Shown: positions 8,702 to 17,885, counted from the stretch's first letter. The stretch is DNA of 64,000 nt from an uncultured Thermomicrobiaceae bacterium (GCA_938082375.1 CALKCJ010000007.1:1-64000), one strand, 5' to 3'. Notes: generated by a model not told the origin, from the letters alone. Translations and numbers: made by a program.

Positions 8702-9424
8702 ATGGGAGTGCGACTGATTGACTTGAGCATGCCGGTGCATAACGACATGCTCACCTTCCCGCGGATCAGCAAGCCAAAGCTGGAGATGTTCGAGACATGG
8801 GAAGAGTTCGCCGAGAACATCGGCGCCGCCAAGTACGGTGCGACTTGGCTCACCGCGAGCTACAAGATCGAGCTGAGCGACCACGTCGGCACGCACATCG
8901 ATGCCCGCAAGCACCTCGTCGCTGAGGCACCCGGCCCCGAAGGTATTCCACTCGAGTACTGCTACAGTGACGGTGTGCTGCTCGACTTTCGCCACAAAGA
9001 GAAAGGAGCCGGGATCACCGCCGCCGAGGTACAGGAGGCGCTCGCGAAGATCGGCTATCAGCTCAAGCCGCTGGACATCGTGCTGATCTGGACGGGCGCT
9101 GGTGCCTACCAGGACGAGCAGCGCTACCTGACCGACCACTGCGGGATGACGCGCGAGGCGACGCTCTGGCTTCTCGACCAGGGTATCAAGGTGATGGGCA
9201 TTGATGCGATCACCTTCGACCCGCCAGTCTGGGCCATGTTCGAGCGCAAGCAGTTCTGGGAAGCTCACCTGGTGATGCGGGAGCGCGAATACTACCACAT
9301 CGAAAACATGACCAACTTCGACCAGATCCCCGTCTCCTTCGGCTTCAAGGTGGCAGCCTTTCCCATCAAGTGGGTCGGGACGACCGCGGCTCCGGTGCGG
9401 GCGGTCGCGATCGTCGAGGAGTAG
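8702..9424 (+). CDS. Cyclase-family hydrolase (kynurenine formamidase-like)
   Basis: The 240-residue protein has the cyclase signature SDHVGTHIDARKHL (near residues 58-71), which holds the metal-binding His and Asp residues of kynurenine formamidase and related amidases. The opening RLIDLSMPVHNDMLTFP is also typical of the family. The enzymes hydrolyse formamides, lactams or cyclic esters with a divalent metal. A strong site AAGGAGAG precedes ATG 8702. In this operon it could open a ring or remove a formyl group from an intermediate. The substrate is not identifiable. Confidence 0.85.
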   Translation: MGVRLIDLSMPVHNDMLTFPRISKPKLEMFETWEEFAENIGAAKYGATWLTASYKIELSDHVGTHIDARKHLVAEAPGPEGIPLEYCYSDGVLLDFRHKEKGAGITAAEVQEALAKIGYQLKPLDIVLIWTGAGAYQDEQRYLTDHCGMTREATLWLLDQGIKVMGIDAITFDPPVWAMFERKQFWEAHLVMREREYYHIENMTNFDQIPVSFGFKVAAFPIKWVGTTAAPVRAVAIVEE

Positions 9425-9429
9425 CGTCG

Positions 9430-10401
9430 ATGGGTTCGGTGGCGCTCCGTCCGTTGATCCACTGGTTCAGCGACCCCGCCTGCGCTGAGGTGCGGCTTGC
9501 CGGCGGGAAGGGGGCCAGCCTGAGCCGGATGGCCTCCGCTGGTCTCCCGGTGCCGCCCGGCTTCGTCGTCAGCGCGACGGCGTTCGCGCGCTTCCTCGAT
9601 GAACACAGGGTCGCCGGACGGATCCTCGAGGCGTTGGAACGTGTCGACCCCGCCAGCAGGGCCAGCCTGGAGGCGGCCTCGCGGCAGATCAAAGAACTCA
9701 TCCGCTCGCTGGAGGTGCCACTGGAGATATCGCGGGCCGTTCATGCGGCATACGCGGAACTCGGAGGAGGGATCGACGTCCCGGTGGCGGTGCGCTCGAG
9801 CGCGGTCGCTGAGGATTCCCAGGCTGCGTCCTACGCTGGCCAGCAGGAGACCTATCTCAACGTCTTCGGCGCGCGTCAGGTCGTCGAGCGGGTGCGGGAC
9901 TGCTGGGCCTCGCTCTTCGGTTCGCACGCCCTCTTCTACCGCTCGGAGAAAGGCGCCCTCCGCGACACCGCGATCGCGGTCGTCGTCCAGCGGATGGTGG
10001 TACCAGAGAAGTCCGGCGTGCTCTTCACCGCTGATCCGGTGCAGCGGCGCCGGGATTGCTGCGTGATCGAGGCGACCTGGGGTTTCGGCGAGGCGGTCGT
10101 ATCCGGGCTGGTGGTGCCGGACAACTACCTCGTCTCTCGCGTGGATCGCTGTCTGTTGCGGGCCTTCGTGCCAGCGAAGACTGTGATGCTCGTGCGCGAT
10201 CCCTCTGGTAATGGCTTGAAGCAGGTGTCGATTCCACCGGGAAGAGAGCGTCAGCGGGTGCTTTCTGACGTCGAACTCCACGCGTTGATCGAGCTGGCCG
10301 AGCGGGTCGAGGCCTACTTCGGGGCGCCGCAGGACATCGAGTGGGCCATCGAAGGCGGCCTGGTCTACCTGCTCCAGAGCCGGCCGATCACCACACTGTG
10401 A
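9430..10401 (+). CDS. PEP-synthase-like ATP-grasp subunit (N-terminal domain only)
   Basis: The 323 residues match only the nucleotide-binding N-terminal domain of PEP synthase/pyruvate phosphate dikinase: LAGGKGASLSRM near residue 23, VAVRSSAVAEDSQAASYAGQ near 125, MVVPEKSGVLFTADPV, and a terminal QDIEWAIEGGLVYLLQSRP. The swivelling His domain and the pyruvate barrel are absent. The His domain is supplied by 13888-15591. The same division occurs in phenylphosphate synthase of anaerobic phenol degraders, where one subunit is the ATP-binding half. Predicted role: accept the beta-phosphate of ATP and pass it to the partner His. It starts 5 bp after the cyclase gene. Confidence 0.8.
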   Translation: MGSVALRPLIHWFSDPACAEVRLAGGKGASLSRMASAGLPVPPGFVVSATAFARFLDEHRVAGRILEALERVDPASRASLEAASRQIKELIRSLEVPLEISRAVHAAYAELGGGIDVPVAVRSSAVAEDSQAASYAGQQETYLNVFGARQVVERVRDCWASLFGSHALFYRSEKGALRDTAIAVVVQRMVVPEKSGVLFTADPVQRRRDCCVIEATWGFGEAVVSGLVVPDNYLVSRVDRCLLRAFVPAKTVMLVRDPSGNGLKQVSIPPGRERQRVLSDVELHALIELAERVEAYFGAPQDIEWAIEGGLVYLLQSRPITTL

Positions 10402-10410
10402 GGGGAACTG

Positions 10411-11016
10411 ATGCCGACCGTCGATGAACTACTCGAGCGAGCCAGTGAGTGGATCGACTCGTACTGGAACGCTGACCATCTCCGGCGCACGCTCGACTGG
10501 CTACTAGTGCTGGCGCCGGACGCCCGGGGCCATCTCCGCCTGGCTGCGTTGACGCACGATATGGAGCGGGCATTCCCTGGGCCGGACTCGCCGGTGGCGG
10601 ATGCCCGGCGGCCGATCCCCGACCCTGACTACGAGCGGCAACATCAGGAACGCTCGGCGCGAATCGTGGCGAAGTGGTTGCGCCAGCAGGGGGCTGAGCC
10701 CGGACTTATTCAACGCGTGCGTGCGCTGATCGAGGTACACGAGGAGGGCGGATGGCCCGAAGCCGACTTGCTCCAGGCAGCCGATAGCCTGAGCTTCCTG
10801 GAGACCAACGTGGAACTCTTCGTCGGATACGCGCGAGAGGGAAAGCATCACTACACGCCGGAGCGCGTCCGCGAGCGTATGACCTATATGTACGAGCGTA
10901 TCCGGCTGCCGCAAGCGCGCGAGCTGGCGCGGCCGCTCTATCAGGCCGCTCTCGCGCGGATCGACGAGTTCGTCGCGCACGAGGCGTCGCGTGTTGGGGG
11001 GGAGAGTGCCAGGTGA
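10411..11016 (+). CDS. HD-domain-like phosphohydrolase of unknown substrate
   Basis: The 201-residue protein has the spacing of a small HD-fold metal hydrolase: LAALTHDMERAFPG (HD pair near residues 49-50), a His-containing helix EVHEEGGWPEADLLQAADSLSFLE, and a downstream Asp in AADS. It ends in a basic helical region. Proteins of this type remove phosphate groups, but no substrate is known. It lies 9 bp after the ATP-grasp gene and overlaps the next gene by 4 bp, so it is co-translated with both. A phosphatase beside a phosphotransferase could reset a phosphorylated intermediate; this is inference. Confidence 0.6.
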   Translation: MPTVDELLERASEWIDSYWNADHLRRTLDWLLVLAPDARGHLRLAALTHDMERAFPGPDSPVADARRPIPDPDYERQHQERSARIVAKWLRQQGAEPGLIQRVRALIEVHEEGGWPEADLLQAADSLSFLETNVELFVGYAREGKHHYTPERVRERMTYMYERIRLPQARELARPLYQAALARIDEFVAHEASRVGGESAR

Positions 11017-11486
11017 TCATCAGCCAGGAGTTCACGCTCAGCGCGCCTCGCGAGCGGGTCTGGGAGTTCTTCCTCGACGTTCCCCGATCGAGTGCCTGCA
11101 TGGCCGGAGTCGAAGACGTCACGCAGGTGGATGAGAAAACGTACACAGGGCGTATCCAGGTCAAAGTGGGGCCGCTGCGAGCGACGTTCGGCGTGACGGT
11201 CGAACTTTCCGAGGTGCAGCCGCCGGAGCGGCTCGTTGTGCAGGTACAGGGTAACGAGCGCGCGACCGGCAGCCTGGTTCGCGTTGTGGTGAGTGCCTCT
11301 CTCCACCCACAGGGGGAGCAGACACTGGTGCGCTACCAGATGGAGCTTTCGATCCGCGGTGCCCTGGGGCGCTTCGGTGGCACGGTGATCCAGGACGTCG
11401 CGCGCAAGATGACCGAGCAGTTCGTCGAGTGCGTCGAGCGGTCGTTGGCTGCCCCAGCCGGGATCGACAGGCGGTCAGATGGCTGA
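11013..11486 (+). CDS. CoxG/SRPBCC-family protein
   Basis: The 157-residue protein has the START/Bet v 1-like fold seen in CoxG: it opens with FTLSAPRERVWEFFLDV, continues with beta strands, and ends in a long amphipathic helix VIQDVARKMTEQFVECVERSL. CoxG proteins accompany xanthine-oxidase-family enzymes and are linked to their assembly or membrane attachment. It starts at GTG 11013 within the stop of the HD-like gene, and its end overlaps the FAD subunit gene by 8 bp, consistent with a role in that enzyme. Confidence 0.8.
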   Translation: MIISQEFTLSAPRERVWEFFLDVPRSSACMAGVEDVTQVDEKTYTGRIQVKVGPLRATFGVTVELSEVQPPERLVVQVQGNERATGSLVRVVVSASLHPQGEQTLVRYQMELSIRGALGRFGGTVIQDVARKMTEQFVECVERSLAAPAGIDRRSDG

Positions 11487-12363
11487 GTTCGCGGTCGTGG
11501 AGCCGGGAAGTGTCGCTGAGGTGCTGGATCTCCTGGCCCGGTACGGCGAGGAGGCGAAGCTGGTGGCTGGCGGCACCTGGGTTACCCTCGTGCTCCGCCA
11601 GGGCTTGCTCTGGCCCTCGCTGCTGGTCAGCCTGCGGCGTGTCTCCGAACTGGCGGGGATCGCGGTGGATGAAGCGGGGAACCTGCGACTCGGAGCGATG
11701 GCCCGTCTCCGCTCGGTCGAGACCTTGCCGCTGGTGCGCGAGCGGCTGCCAGTCGTCGCCGAGACCTGCCGCCAGGTGGCCAACGTGCGTGTGCGCCACC
11801 AGGCCACCGTCGGCGGCAACCTCTGCGATGCGGACTACGCCTCCGACCCGCCGGCGCTGCTCGCGGCGCTGGGTGCCAGGGTGGTGGCGGTGAGCCAACG
11901 CGGCCGGCGCGAGATCGCAGCGCGCGACTTCATCGTCGGCCACTACCAGACGGTGCTGGAGCCGGACGAGCTGGTCACCGAGGTGGTCGTGCCGGCGCTG
12001 CCGCCGGAAGTTGGAGCGGTCTATCTCAAGTACCGGACGCGCTCGCACGAAGACCGGCCGTGCCTCGGGGTAGCCGCGGTGGTCGTGCCGGACAGGGATG
12101 GGCGACTGGCGCGGGCCGAGGTGGTCGTCGGTGCGGTCGCCGAGCGTCCCCAGCGGCTGCCGGAGGTTCTCGAAGGCGTAGCGGGCCGGGCGCTCGACGA
12201 CGCGACGATCGCCGAGATCGCCGAGCGCTACGCGGCGGGAATCGAACCGCTCTCAGATCTACGCGGCTCGGCCTGGTATCGCACCGAGATGATCCGCGTC
12301 TTCGTCGAGCGGGCGCTGCGCGTCGCCCGCCAGCGGGCGCGATGGGAAGGAGGACGGTCGTGA
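11479..12363 (+). CDS. Molybdenum hydroxylase FAD-binding (medium) subunit
   Basis: The 294-residue CoxM/CutM-type subunit carries electrons from the Fe-S subunit to the acceptor. FAD-binding motifs are AGGTWVTLV (in place of the usual AGGQSL, near residue 32) and RHQATVGGNLCDADYASDPP (near residue 110), followed by the C-terminal CO_deh_flav_C domain from about residue 180. The large and Fe-S subunits lie 3 kb further on in the same operon (15588-18364), so this medium subunit is separated from its partners by the FAH, ABM and phosphotransferase genes. Confidence 0.88.
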   Translation: MAEFAVVEPGSVAEVLDLLARYGEEAKLVAGGTWVTLVLRQGLLWPSLLVSLRRVSELAGIAVDEAGNLRLGAMARLRSVETLPLVRERLPVVAETCRQVANVRVRHQATVGGNLCDADYASDPPALLAALGARVVAVSQRGRREIAARDFIVGHYQTVLEPDELVTEVVVPALPPEVGAVYLKYRTRSHEDRPCLGVAAVVVPDRDGRLARAEVVVGAVAERPQRLPEVLEGVAGRALDDATIAEIAERYAAGIEPLSDLRGSAWYRTEMIRVFVERALRVARQRARWEGGRS

Positions 12364-13343
12364 AGCTTGCAACCTTCGCGATTCCGACGCCAGCTGGCCC
12401 GGTGCGCCGAATCGGCGCGCTGGTCGATGGCCGGCTGGTGGACCTGCAAGCGGCCTACGCAGGCTATCTCGAGCGGACCGAACCCGGCTGCGACGCCACA
12501 CGCCTGGCGGCGGCCCTGCTCCCCGACGACATGGTTTTCTTCCTCGGCAACGGTGCGCTCGGCCGGGAGGCGGCGCTCCGGGCGATCGAGGAGAGCGGCC
12601 GAGTCGAGGAGGCGCTGGGGAGGCGGACCGCCTACCGGCTCGGAGAAGTCCAGCTCCTGGCACCGGTGCCGCGCCCGCGAGTGATCCGTGATTTCCTGAC
12701 GTTCGAGGGCCACATGCGCAACGCGAGTCGGGCACTCGGGCGAGGCGGCGAGATCCCGCCGGCCTGGTACGAGGTTCCGGCCTATTACAAGGGCGACCCC
12801 GACACGGTGGTTGGTCCCGACCATGATGTGGTCATGCCGCGCTACACCGAGAAGTTCGACTTCGAGCTGGAGCTGGGCATGGTGATCGGCCGGCGCGGTA
12901 AGGACATCCCGAAGGCGGAGGCGCCGAAGTATATCGCCGGCTTCACGATCTTCAACGACTTCAGCGCTCGCGACCAGCAGATGCGCGAAGCCCCAATCGG
13001 TATGGGGCCGAGCAAGGGTAAAGATTTCGATACGGGCAATGCCATCGGCCCTTACCTGGTGACGCCGGACGAGATCGATGTCAGCAACGTGCGCATGGTC
13101 GCCAGGGTGAACGGCGAGGTCTGGTCGGAGGGGCGGAGCGCGGGGATGCACGTTTCGTTCGCCGACTTGATCGCGCACGTGTCGCAGAGCGAGACGATCT
13201 ACCCGGGTGAGCTGTGGGGCTCAGGCACGGTCACGAACGGATGTGGTCTCGAGCTGGGGCGCTGGCTGCAGCCCGGTGACGTGGTGGAACTGGAAGTGGA
13301 GGGGATCGGAGTGCTGCGTAATCGCGTCGTGCGCACGGAGTGA
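12360..13343 (+). CDS. Fumarylacetoacetate hydrolase-family protein
   Basis: The 327-residue protein starts at GTG 12360, overlapping the previous stop by 4 bp. The C-terminal FAH domain is complete: FLTFEGHMRN, a metal-binding set in FDFELELGMVIG with the acidic residues, FTIFNDFSARDQQ, GKDFDTGNAIGP and a final SGTVTNGCGLELGRW. FAH proteins hydrolyse C-C bonds of acylpyruvates, isomerise or hydrate dienoates, or decarboxylate oxaloacetate. The presence of a cyclase-type hydrolase and a hydroxylase suggests a ring-cleavage product as substrate. An upstream open frame in the same register is a shadow of the FAD subunit gene. Confidence 0.85.
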   Translation: MKLATFAIPTPAGPVRRIGALVDGRLVDLQAAYAGYLERTEPGCDATRLAAALLPDDMVFFLGNGALGREAALRAIEESGRVEEALGRRTAYRLGEVQLLAPVPRPRVIRDFLTFEGHMRNASRALGRGGEIPPAWYEVPAYYKGDPDTVVGPDHDVVMPRYTEKFDFELELGMVIGRRGKDIPKAEAPKYIAGFTIFNDFSARDQQMREAPIGMGPSKGKDFDTGNAIGPYLVTPDEIDVSNVRMVARVNGEVWSEGRSAGMHVSFADLIAHVSQSETIYPGELWGSGTVTNGCGLELGRWLQPGDVVELEVEGIGVLRNRVVRTE

Positions 13344-13500
13344 GCGGTGGTCGCGTCGCGGCGCCAGGTGGTGGGGCGCGCCATCGCCTGCCGAGCTGGA
13401 TTCGTGCTCCGCGTGGGGCATGGGGCGTCGCAGCGGCTTGTGCCAGAGTGCGGTCTGCGAGCGCGAGGAACGAGGGGACAAGACCGAGAGGAGGTCGCCG

Positions 13501-13794
13501 GTGTTCGTGGTGGTGGCGCAGTACTATACGAAGGAAGGCAAGGACGACGAGGTCGCGGAGATCCTCAAGCAGATGGTTCCGGTCTCGCGTGCGGAGCCAG
13601 GCTGCCTCGTGTACTATGTCAATCGCTCGCTCGACGACCCGCGGAAGTTCCTGCTCTACGAACAGTATCGGACGCGAGACGACTACGAGGCCCACAAGGC
13701 CACCGCAGCGTTCCAGGAGAACATTGTCAACAAGGTGATCCCGATGCTGGAGAGTCGGGTACCGGAGTTCTACGAGCTCGTCGAGCCGGAGTAG
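13501..13794 (+). CDS. Antibiotic biosynthesis monooxygenase (ABM)-fold small protein
   Basis: The 97-residue protein opens with FVVVAQYYTKEGKDDEVAEIL and contains EPGCLVYYVNRSLDDPRKFLLYEQY, the pattern of the ABM ferredoxin-like fold. Family members include quinol monooxygenases, haem oxygenases and simple dimeric binding proteins. The GTG start at 13501 sits behind GAGAGGAGG. The 157 bp before it shows no gene. It belongs to the operon by orientation and context; its reaction is unknown. Confidence 0.8.
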   Translation: MFVVVAQYYTKEGKDDEVAEILKQMVPVSRAEPGCLVYYVNRSLDDPRKFLLYEQYRTRDDYEAHKATAAFQENIVNKVIPMLESRVPEFYELVEPE

Positions 13795-13887
13795 GCACAG
13801 TGCCCGGCTGCAGCGGGAGAGCGATGCAGCCGGGTCGGTGGCGAGGTCGAGGCGGGGTGCGGCGTAAAGACAGGAGGGAGGCCGGAC

Positions 13888-15591
13888 ATGGCTGCGACGA
13901 CGCCCGAAGTCCAGTTGCCGGTCAGCTTCTTCGGTGACGAGAAGTTTCCGGTCGAGTGGGAGAGCGAGGAGGAGAAGCAGCTCCACTGGTGGTGGGACGA
14001 TCTCCACTGCCCGCAGCCGCTCTCACCGATGTGGTTCGACTTAGGCGGCTGGTGGTCGACCTGCGCCTACATGTTCCGCCGCTTCGGCGCGCCCTTCGCG
14101 GTGGACTGGAAGGCCAAACTGGTGAACGGCTACCTCTACACCGCAGTGGTGCCCCCCGACCCGAAGTATGCGCAGGAGATCGCTCCCTACTACGGTATGG
14201 TGATGCCGATCTATGCGGAGAGAGGGCTCGAGTGGTGGGAGACCCGGCTGAGGCCGGAGATCCTGCGCAACTTCGAGTATCTGGACAACTTCCCCTACGA
14301 CTCGGCCAGCCTGCCGGAATTGATGGTCTTGTTCGAGGACGCGCTCGATATCCAGGAGCGCCACTGGCGCATCCACTGGATCCTGAACCTCTCGCAGTTC
14401 CAGGCGTCGCTCGACTTCCAGAACGCCGTCCGCGAGGTGATCGGCGAGGTAGACAAAGATCTCCTCGGCCGAATCATGGTCTCGGACGACGACCGGAACT
14501 GGGATGCGATCCGCGAGCTGTGGGAGGCCAAGGAACGGGTGAAGCGGAACGTCGTCCTCACTGAGGCCTTCTCCAAGGAGACGCCTCGGGAGGTTCTGGA
14601 GGAGCTCGCGAAGACGGCGGAGGGACAAGAGTTCCTGCGCTGGCTGGACAAGTACAAGCGAGAATACGGCAACAAGGCCATCTTCAGCCACGAGTACGTC
14701 TACGTGACCTGGCGCGAAAATCCAGCGCCGATTATCGCGGCTATCCAGGGATACCTGGCGACCGACTACTCCTTTCCCGAGGCGCTGCAGCGCCTCCGTG
14801 ACGACCGCGACGCGGCGATCCGCGAGCTGATGAGCATGATCCCGGCGGACGACGTCCGTGGTCGCGAGATCGTACAGGCCGCGCTCGACCGGGTGCTGCA
14901 GATGATGCCGTTGACGCCAGATCATCACTTCTACATCGATCAGGGCACGTTCGCACGCGTGCGCTACGTGCTGCTCGCTATCGGCCGGCGGCTGGTCGAG
15001 GCTGGCTTGCTCGACCAGCCCGACGACACGATCTTCCTCAAGTACCACGAGCTGCGTGTGCTGGCCGCCAACCCAGGCGCGCTGCCGAATGCCAAAGAGA
15101 TCGTTCGGGAACGCCGGGAGGCTCGAGAGCGTGCCATGGCGATCCGCCCGCGAGAGTGGGTTGGCACGGTTACCCACTGGTCGCTCTTCGAGGAGCCGTA
15201 CAAGCAGGGCCTCTGGGGTTACCCGCAGAAATTCTACGACTCGCTCAAGCGCGAGAAGCGGGAGCCCTCGGCGCGGGTCGAGGGGCTGCCAGCCTCCCCG
15301 GGCGTGGTCGAGGGAACCGCGCGGGTGGTGGAGTCGCCCGACGAGTTCGACGAGGTACAGCAGGGGGAGATCCTGGTGTGCCGGATGACCAACCCCGCCT
15401 GGGTGGTCGTTTTCACCAAGATCGGCGGCCTGGTCACCGACTCCGGCGGGCAGCTCTCGCACCCGGCAGTCGTCTCGCGCGAGTTCGGGATCCCGGCGGT
15501 GGTGGGCACCACCAATGCCACGCAGATGATCAAGACCGGGGCGCGGGTGCGGGTGAATGGCAACACTGGCGTGGTGGAGATCCTGGAGTGA
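13888..15591 (+). CDS. PEP-utilising enzyme with phosphohistidine swivel domain (partner of the ATP-grasp subunit)
   Basis: The 567-residue protein has about 460 residues of an unassigned, Trp-rich domain (for example QLHWWWDDLHCPQPLSPMWF) and a C-terminal mobile domain starting near GLPASPGVVEGTARVV. The phosphotransfer His lies in GGQLSHPAVVSREFGIP (about His525). No PEP/pyruvate barrel follows. This is the layout of the alpha subunit of phenylphosphate synthase, and in principle that of rifampicin phosphotransferase, where the middle region binds the acceptor. With 9430-10401 it should form an ATP-dependent phosphotransferase (ATP, acceptor and water to phospho-acceptor, AMP and phosphate). 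The acceptor is unknown. It starts behind GACAGGAGGGAGG and overlaps the next gene by 4 bp. Confidence 0.8.
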   Translation: MAATTPEVQLPVSFFGDEKFPVEWESEEEKQLHWWWDDLHCPQPLSPMWFDLGGWWSTCAYMFRRFGAPFAVDWKAKLVNGYLYTAVVPPDPKYAQEIAPYYGMVMPIYAERGLEWWETRLRPEILRNFEYLDNFPYDSASLPELMVLFEDALDIQERHWRIHWILNLSQFQASLDFQNAVREVIGEVDKDLLGRIMVSDDDRNWDAIRELWEAKERVKRNVVLTEAFSKETPREVLEELAKTAEGQEFLRWLDKYKREYGNKAIFSHEYVYVTWRENPAPIIAAIQGYLATDYSFPEALQRLRDDRDAAIRELMSMIPADDVRGREIVQAALDRVLQMMPLTPDHHFYIDQGTFARVRYVLLAIGRRLVEAGLLDQPDDTIFLKYHELRVLAANPGALPNAKEIVRERREARERAMAIRPREWVGTVTHWSLFEEPYKQGLWGYPQKFYDSLKREKREPSARVEGLPASPGVVEGTARVVESPDEFDEVQQGEILVCRMTNPAWVVVFTKIGGLVTDSGGQLSHPAVVSREFGIPAVVGTTNATQMIKTGARVRVNGNTGVVEILE

Positions 15592-17885
15592 GTGTCGGCC
15601 AGGCGGTTCCGATGATCGACGCGGTCGAGCGGGTGACCGGCCGCATCCGGTTCTCCCAGGATGCGAGCCTGCCGGGCATGCTCCACGCTGCTGCCGTGCG
15701 CAGCGTCGTGCCCCACGGCCGCATCGCGCGCATCGACACCGCGGCAGCCCTGGAGGTGCCGGGTGTGGTCGCCGTCGTCACCGGGGAAGACCTGCGCCGC
15801 CTCCCCGGTCTGCGCCCGGTGTACGGCCCGCAGATCGAGGATCAGCCGGTGGTCGCGCTCGACTGTGTGCGCTACGTGGGCGACATTGTGGCGCTGGTCG
15901 CGGCGGAGACGTTGCAGGCAGCGCAGGAGGCGGCGGCGCTGGTGGCGGTCGAGTGCGAGGAGCTGCCGGCGGTCTTCGACCCGCTGGAGGCGCTGGAGCC
16001 CAGCGCGCCGCTGCTGCACGAACTGGAGCCAGAGCGGCCGCACGAGGGCACCGCGCTCTACTTTGGGATCAGGCCGCAGTTCGGCACCAACTGCTGTAAC
16101 CTCTTCCGGATCCGGCGCGGTGACGTCGCCCGGGGCTTCGCCGAGGCCGACCTGGTGATTGAGGAGACCTTCCGCACGCCAGCGATCCAGCACGTGGCGA
16201 TGGAGCCGCACGCTGCCCTGGCCCTCTGGGAGGACGGCCGGCTGACGGTCTGGTCCGGCACGCAGACGCCGTTCAACACGCGACAGATCCTGGCCGAGAT
16301 CTTCGGTTTGCCGGTCGAGCGCGTGCGGGTGATCGTGCCCCCAATGGGCGGCTCCTACGGCTGCAAGGTCTTCCCGCGCATCGAGCCCCAGGCCGCACTG
16401 CTGGCGTACGTGACCGGCCGGCCGGTCAAGTTCGTGCTGCGGCGAGATGAGGAGTTCGTCACCCTGACCCGGCACGCCACTGTCGTTACCATCCGGCTGG
16501 GGCTGACGCGAGACGGCCGCATCACGGCGAAAGAGGTACGAGCCTATTGGAACACCGGCGCCTACGCCGACTGCGGGCCCGACGTAGCCCGCAAGGGCGG
16601 CTTCGGCATCGTCGGCCCCTACCGGATCCCGCACGTGGCGGTCGATTCGCGTTGCGTCTACACCAACCTGCCGCCGGCTGGCGCCTTCCGCGGCTACGCG
16701 GTGACCCAGGCTGCCTGGGCTTCGGAGTCGATGATGGACATCGCCGCCGACGCGCTGGGGCTCGACCCGCTCGAATTCCGTCTGCGCAACCTGCTGCGTG
16801 ACGGCGAGACCTTCGCCACCGGCGAGACGCTGCACGACGTGCACTTCGCCGAGTGCCTGGAGCGCGCGGCCGCGGCGATCGGCTGGGAGGGGCCGTGGCG
16901 TCATGAGCTGGGCGATGGCCGGGTGCGGGCCAAGGGGCTGGCGGTGGTGCTGAAGGGGATGACTACGCCCAGCCGCTCGGAGGCGAAGGTGGGGATCGAC
17001 CGGAGCGGCCGGGTGACTGTCTACTCCTCGACCGTGGAGTTGGGCCAGGGCGCCCGCACCGTGCTGGCCCAGCTCGCGGCCGAGGCGCTCGGCGTGCCCT
17101 ACCAGGAGATTCGGGTGGTCGACCCGGACACTGCCCGCACGCCCTTCGACAACCGCACGACGTCGAGCCGCTCGACCTACATGATGGGCAACGCGGTGCG
17201 GCAGGCCGCGCTAGCGCTGCGCGAGCGGCTGCTGCGGATCGCCGCAGAGCGGCTGGAGGTGGAGCAGGCCGATTTGGAGCTAATGGATGGCAGCGTCCGG
17301 GTGGCCGGCGCACCGGCCTCGGCGCTCAAGTTCGGCGAGCTCGTGGAAGCGAGCCGACAAGAGGCGCTGGTCGAGCATGGGGAGTTTCGCAACCAGGGCG
17401 GTCTCGACCCCGACACCGGCCAGGGGATCGCCTCCTCACACTGGCACCAGGGTGCTGGGGCCGTCGAGGTGGAGGTCGATACCCGGACCGGCAAAGTGAC
17501 GATCCTCCACGCGCACGCCAGCGTCTACGCCGGGCAGGTGGTCAACCGGCACACCGCCGAGCTGCAGAACCTGGGCAATATCGTGTTCGGCCTAGGCAGC
17601 GCGCTCTTCGAGGAGCTGGTCTACGAGCAGGGGCAGCTCGTCAACCCGAACCTCTCCGACTACCTGATCCCCTCGTTCCTAGACCTGCCGGAGCGGATGA
17701 CGCATGACCTGGTCGAGCGGCCCGGCGCCGAGATCCATGGGTTGGGGGAGACCGCGCTGCCGACCATCCCGGCGGCGGTGGGCAACGCGGTGGCGCGGGC
17801 GATCGGCGCGCGGGTGACGGAGCTGCCGCTGACGCCGGAGCGCGTGCTGCGGGCCATTCGGGCGCGCGGCGGGGAGCGAGGCTGA
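15588..17885 (+). CDS. Molybdenum hydroxylase large subunit, xanthine oxidase family (not CO dehydrogenase)
   Basis: The 765-residue catalytic subunit binds the Mo-molybdopterin cofactor. The GTG at 15588 overlaps the previous stop by 4 bp and is preferred; ATG 15612 would remove eight residues. The active-site loop reads GAFRGYAVTQ, not the AYRCSFR of form I CO dehydrogenase, and ELGQGARTVL and the catalytic Glu in HGLGETALP (about Glu721) are present. The usual GGGFGGK motif is changed to MGGSYGCK. It probably hydroxylates an aromatic, heterocyclic or aldehyde substrate using water. Its Fe-S subunit follows with a 1-bp overlap; its FAD subunit is at 11479-12363. Confidence 0.88.
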   Translation: MSVGQAVPMIDAVERVTGRIRFSQDASLPGMLHAAAVRSVVPHGRIARIDTAAALEVPGVVAVVTGEDLRRLPGLRPVYGPQIEDQPVVALDCVRYVGDIVALVAAETLQAAQEAAALVAVECEELPAVFDPLEALEPSAPLLHELEPERPHEGTALYFGIRPQFGTNCCNLFRIRRGDVARGFAEADLVIEETFRTPAIQHVAMEPHAALALWEDGRLTVWSGTQTPFNTRQILAEIFGLPVERVRVIVPPMGGSYGCKVFPRIEPQAALLAYVTGRPVKFVLRRDEEFVTLTRHATVVTIRLGLTRDGRITAKEVRAYWNTGAYADCGPDVARKGGFGIVGPYRIPHVAVDSRCVYTNLPPAGAFRGYAVTQAAWASESMMDIAADALGLDPLEFRLRNLLRDGETFATGETLHDVHFAECLERAAAAIGWEGPWRHELGDGRVRAKGLAVVLKGMTTPSRSEAKVGIDRSGRVTVYSSTVELGQGARTVLAQLAAEALGVPYQEIRVVDPDTARTPFDNRTTSSRSTYMMGNAVRQAALALRERLLRIAAERLEVEQADLELMDGSVRVAGAPASALKFGELVEASRQEALVEHGEFRNQGGLDPDTGQGIASSHWHQGAGAVEVEVDTRTGKVTILHAHASVYAGQVVNRHTAELQNLGNIVFGLGSALFEELVYEQGQLVNPNLSDYLIPSFLDLPERMTHDLVERPGAEIHGLGETALPTIPAAVGNAVARAIGARVTELPLTPERVLRAIRARGGERG

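Noticed and set aside
15234-16904. Open frame of 556 codons on the - strand
   Set aside because: Antisense shadow of the phosphohistidine and Mo large subunit genes; no motif or ribosome site.
15588-17885. First Mo hydroxylase as CO dehydrogenase
   Set aside because: The active-site loop is GAFRGYA, without the AYRCSFR of form I enzymes.
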